A DNA stretch of 64,000 nucleotides from an uncultured Pelagibacteraceae bacterium (GTDB lineage Bacteria; Pseudomonadota; Alphaproteobacteria; Pelagibacterales; Pelagibacteraceae), in contig CACKXQ010000001.1 of NCBI GenBank assembly GCA_902604245.1, positions 1-64,000 of the forward strand, read 5' to 3'. The position numbers and the translations under genes were made by a program. The notes under the pieces are model-generated. The model ran no database searches and was not told where the DNA came from. It saw nothing but the letters and a program-made list of their open reading frames with translations. How positions within the stretch are numbered: position 1 is the first letter of the stretch; every line of letters begins with the position of its first letter. Of this stretch, positions 63,837 through 64,000 are shown piece by piece.

Positions 63837-64000
63837 CAGACTGTTAAAAATCTATTATCTATTCAATCCTCAATCAAATCAAAATTACTCGAATTAAATG
63901 AAAAAAAACAAATTCCTAAAATAATAGCTGTATCCAAAACTTTTAAAATTGATCATATTTTACCACTTATCGAATACGGCCATCAAGACTATGGTGAAAA
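63831..64000 (+). CDS. YggS/PROSC-family PLP-binding protein (partial)
   Basis: The first 56 residues of a protein that runs off the window: SIQSSIKSKLLELNEKKQIPKIIAVSKTFKIDHILPLIEYGHQDYGE. IIAVSKTF contains the PLP lysine and GHQDYGEN the family motif. YggS proteins hold and balance pyridoxal phosphate. Divergent from the ThiE-like gene, sharing the sequence ATGCAT for both starts. Confidence 0.92.
   Translation, partial: MHQTVKNLLSIQSSIKSKLLELNEKKQIPKIIAVSKTFKIDHILPLIEYGHQDYGE

Noticed and set aside
1-64000. CRISPR arrays or cas genes
   Set aside because: No regularly spaced repeats or Cas-like proteins were seen; short A/T runs only.
1-64000. Insertion sequences, transposases or integrase genes
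   Set aside because: No such protein is encoded in the window; the tRNA-Gly insertion has only small unknown genes.

Overview
The window is a piece of a streamlined, very AT-rich (about 30% GC by eye) alphaproteobacterial chromosome, almost certainly from the SAR11 clade (Pelagibacterales). This is inferred from composition, lysine- and asparagine-rich proteins, intergenic gaps usually under 60 bases, frequent 4- to 11-base gene overlaps, and classic alphaproteobacterial gene neighbourhoods. About 70 protein genes, one intact tRNA-Gly and one tRNA-Gly fragment are supported.

Layout. 1-5.9 kb: a broken partial gene, a BI-1 membrane protein, an aldo/keto reductase, an IalB-like protein, argG, a photolyase-family gene and a metallo-hydrolase. 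6-9.8 kb: the leftward run hemC-hemD-mscS-yggT-folD. 9.9-22.5 kb: tsaD, a 40-residue basic protein, a TPR-sulfotransferase, an EVE protein, an acetate block (acs; DUF4212 plus sodium:solute symporter), a YggT-like gene, rpe, a heparinase-like gene and purH. 22.5-26.6 kb is the accessory zone: two TPR proteins flank a 1.1-kb insertion at tRNA-Gly(GCC). 26.6-31 kb: a Lon-N protein, a UbiH-like flavoprotein, ftsK and lolA.

31-38.7 kb is one long leftward run. It holds the histidine genes hisB-hisH-[FkbM methyltransferase]-hisA-hisF-hisE, then a malyl-CoA lyase with a SucCD-type ligase that looks more like malate-CoA ligase, then HIT and GNAT genes. 38.8-46 kb: hslVU, then the conserved smr-timA-fxsA-secB-dnaQ-coaE-aroE-maf-ppsR neighbourhood.

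46-61.5 kb looks like the replication-origin region. An AT-rich 284-bp gap with a perfect DnaA box lies between ppsR and hemE, the position of the Caulobacter origin. Next come hemE-hemH-hemJ, rho, an O-GlcNAc-transferase-like gene, mnmE-mnmG-rsmG-parA-parB, and convergent leuS-lptE-holA. A perfect 16-bp parS lies inside rsmG and a 14/16 site inside mnmG. 61.5-64 kb: a DUF3576 lipoprotein, a porin with a structured leader and strong terminator, a ThiE-like gene and the start of a YggS-family gene.

The most unusual feature is the tRNA-Gly insertion. The intact tRNA is separated by three small genes from a perfect 41-bp copy of its 5' half, which has kept a canonical promoter. Inside both ends lies a 26-bp repeat (25/26 identical) carrying paired TGTGGCCG sites. 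This looks like attL/attR of a tiny element that has no integrase of its own.
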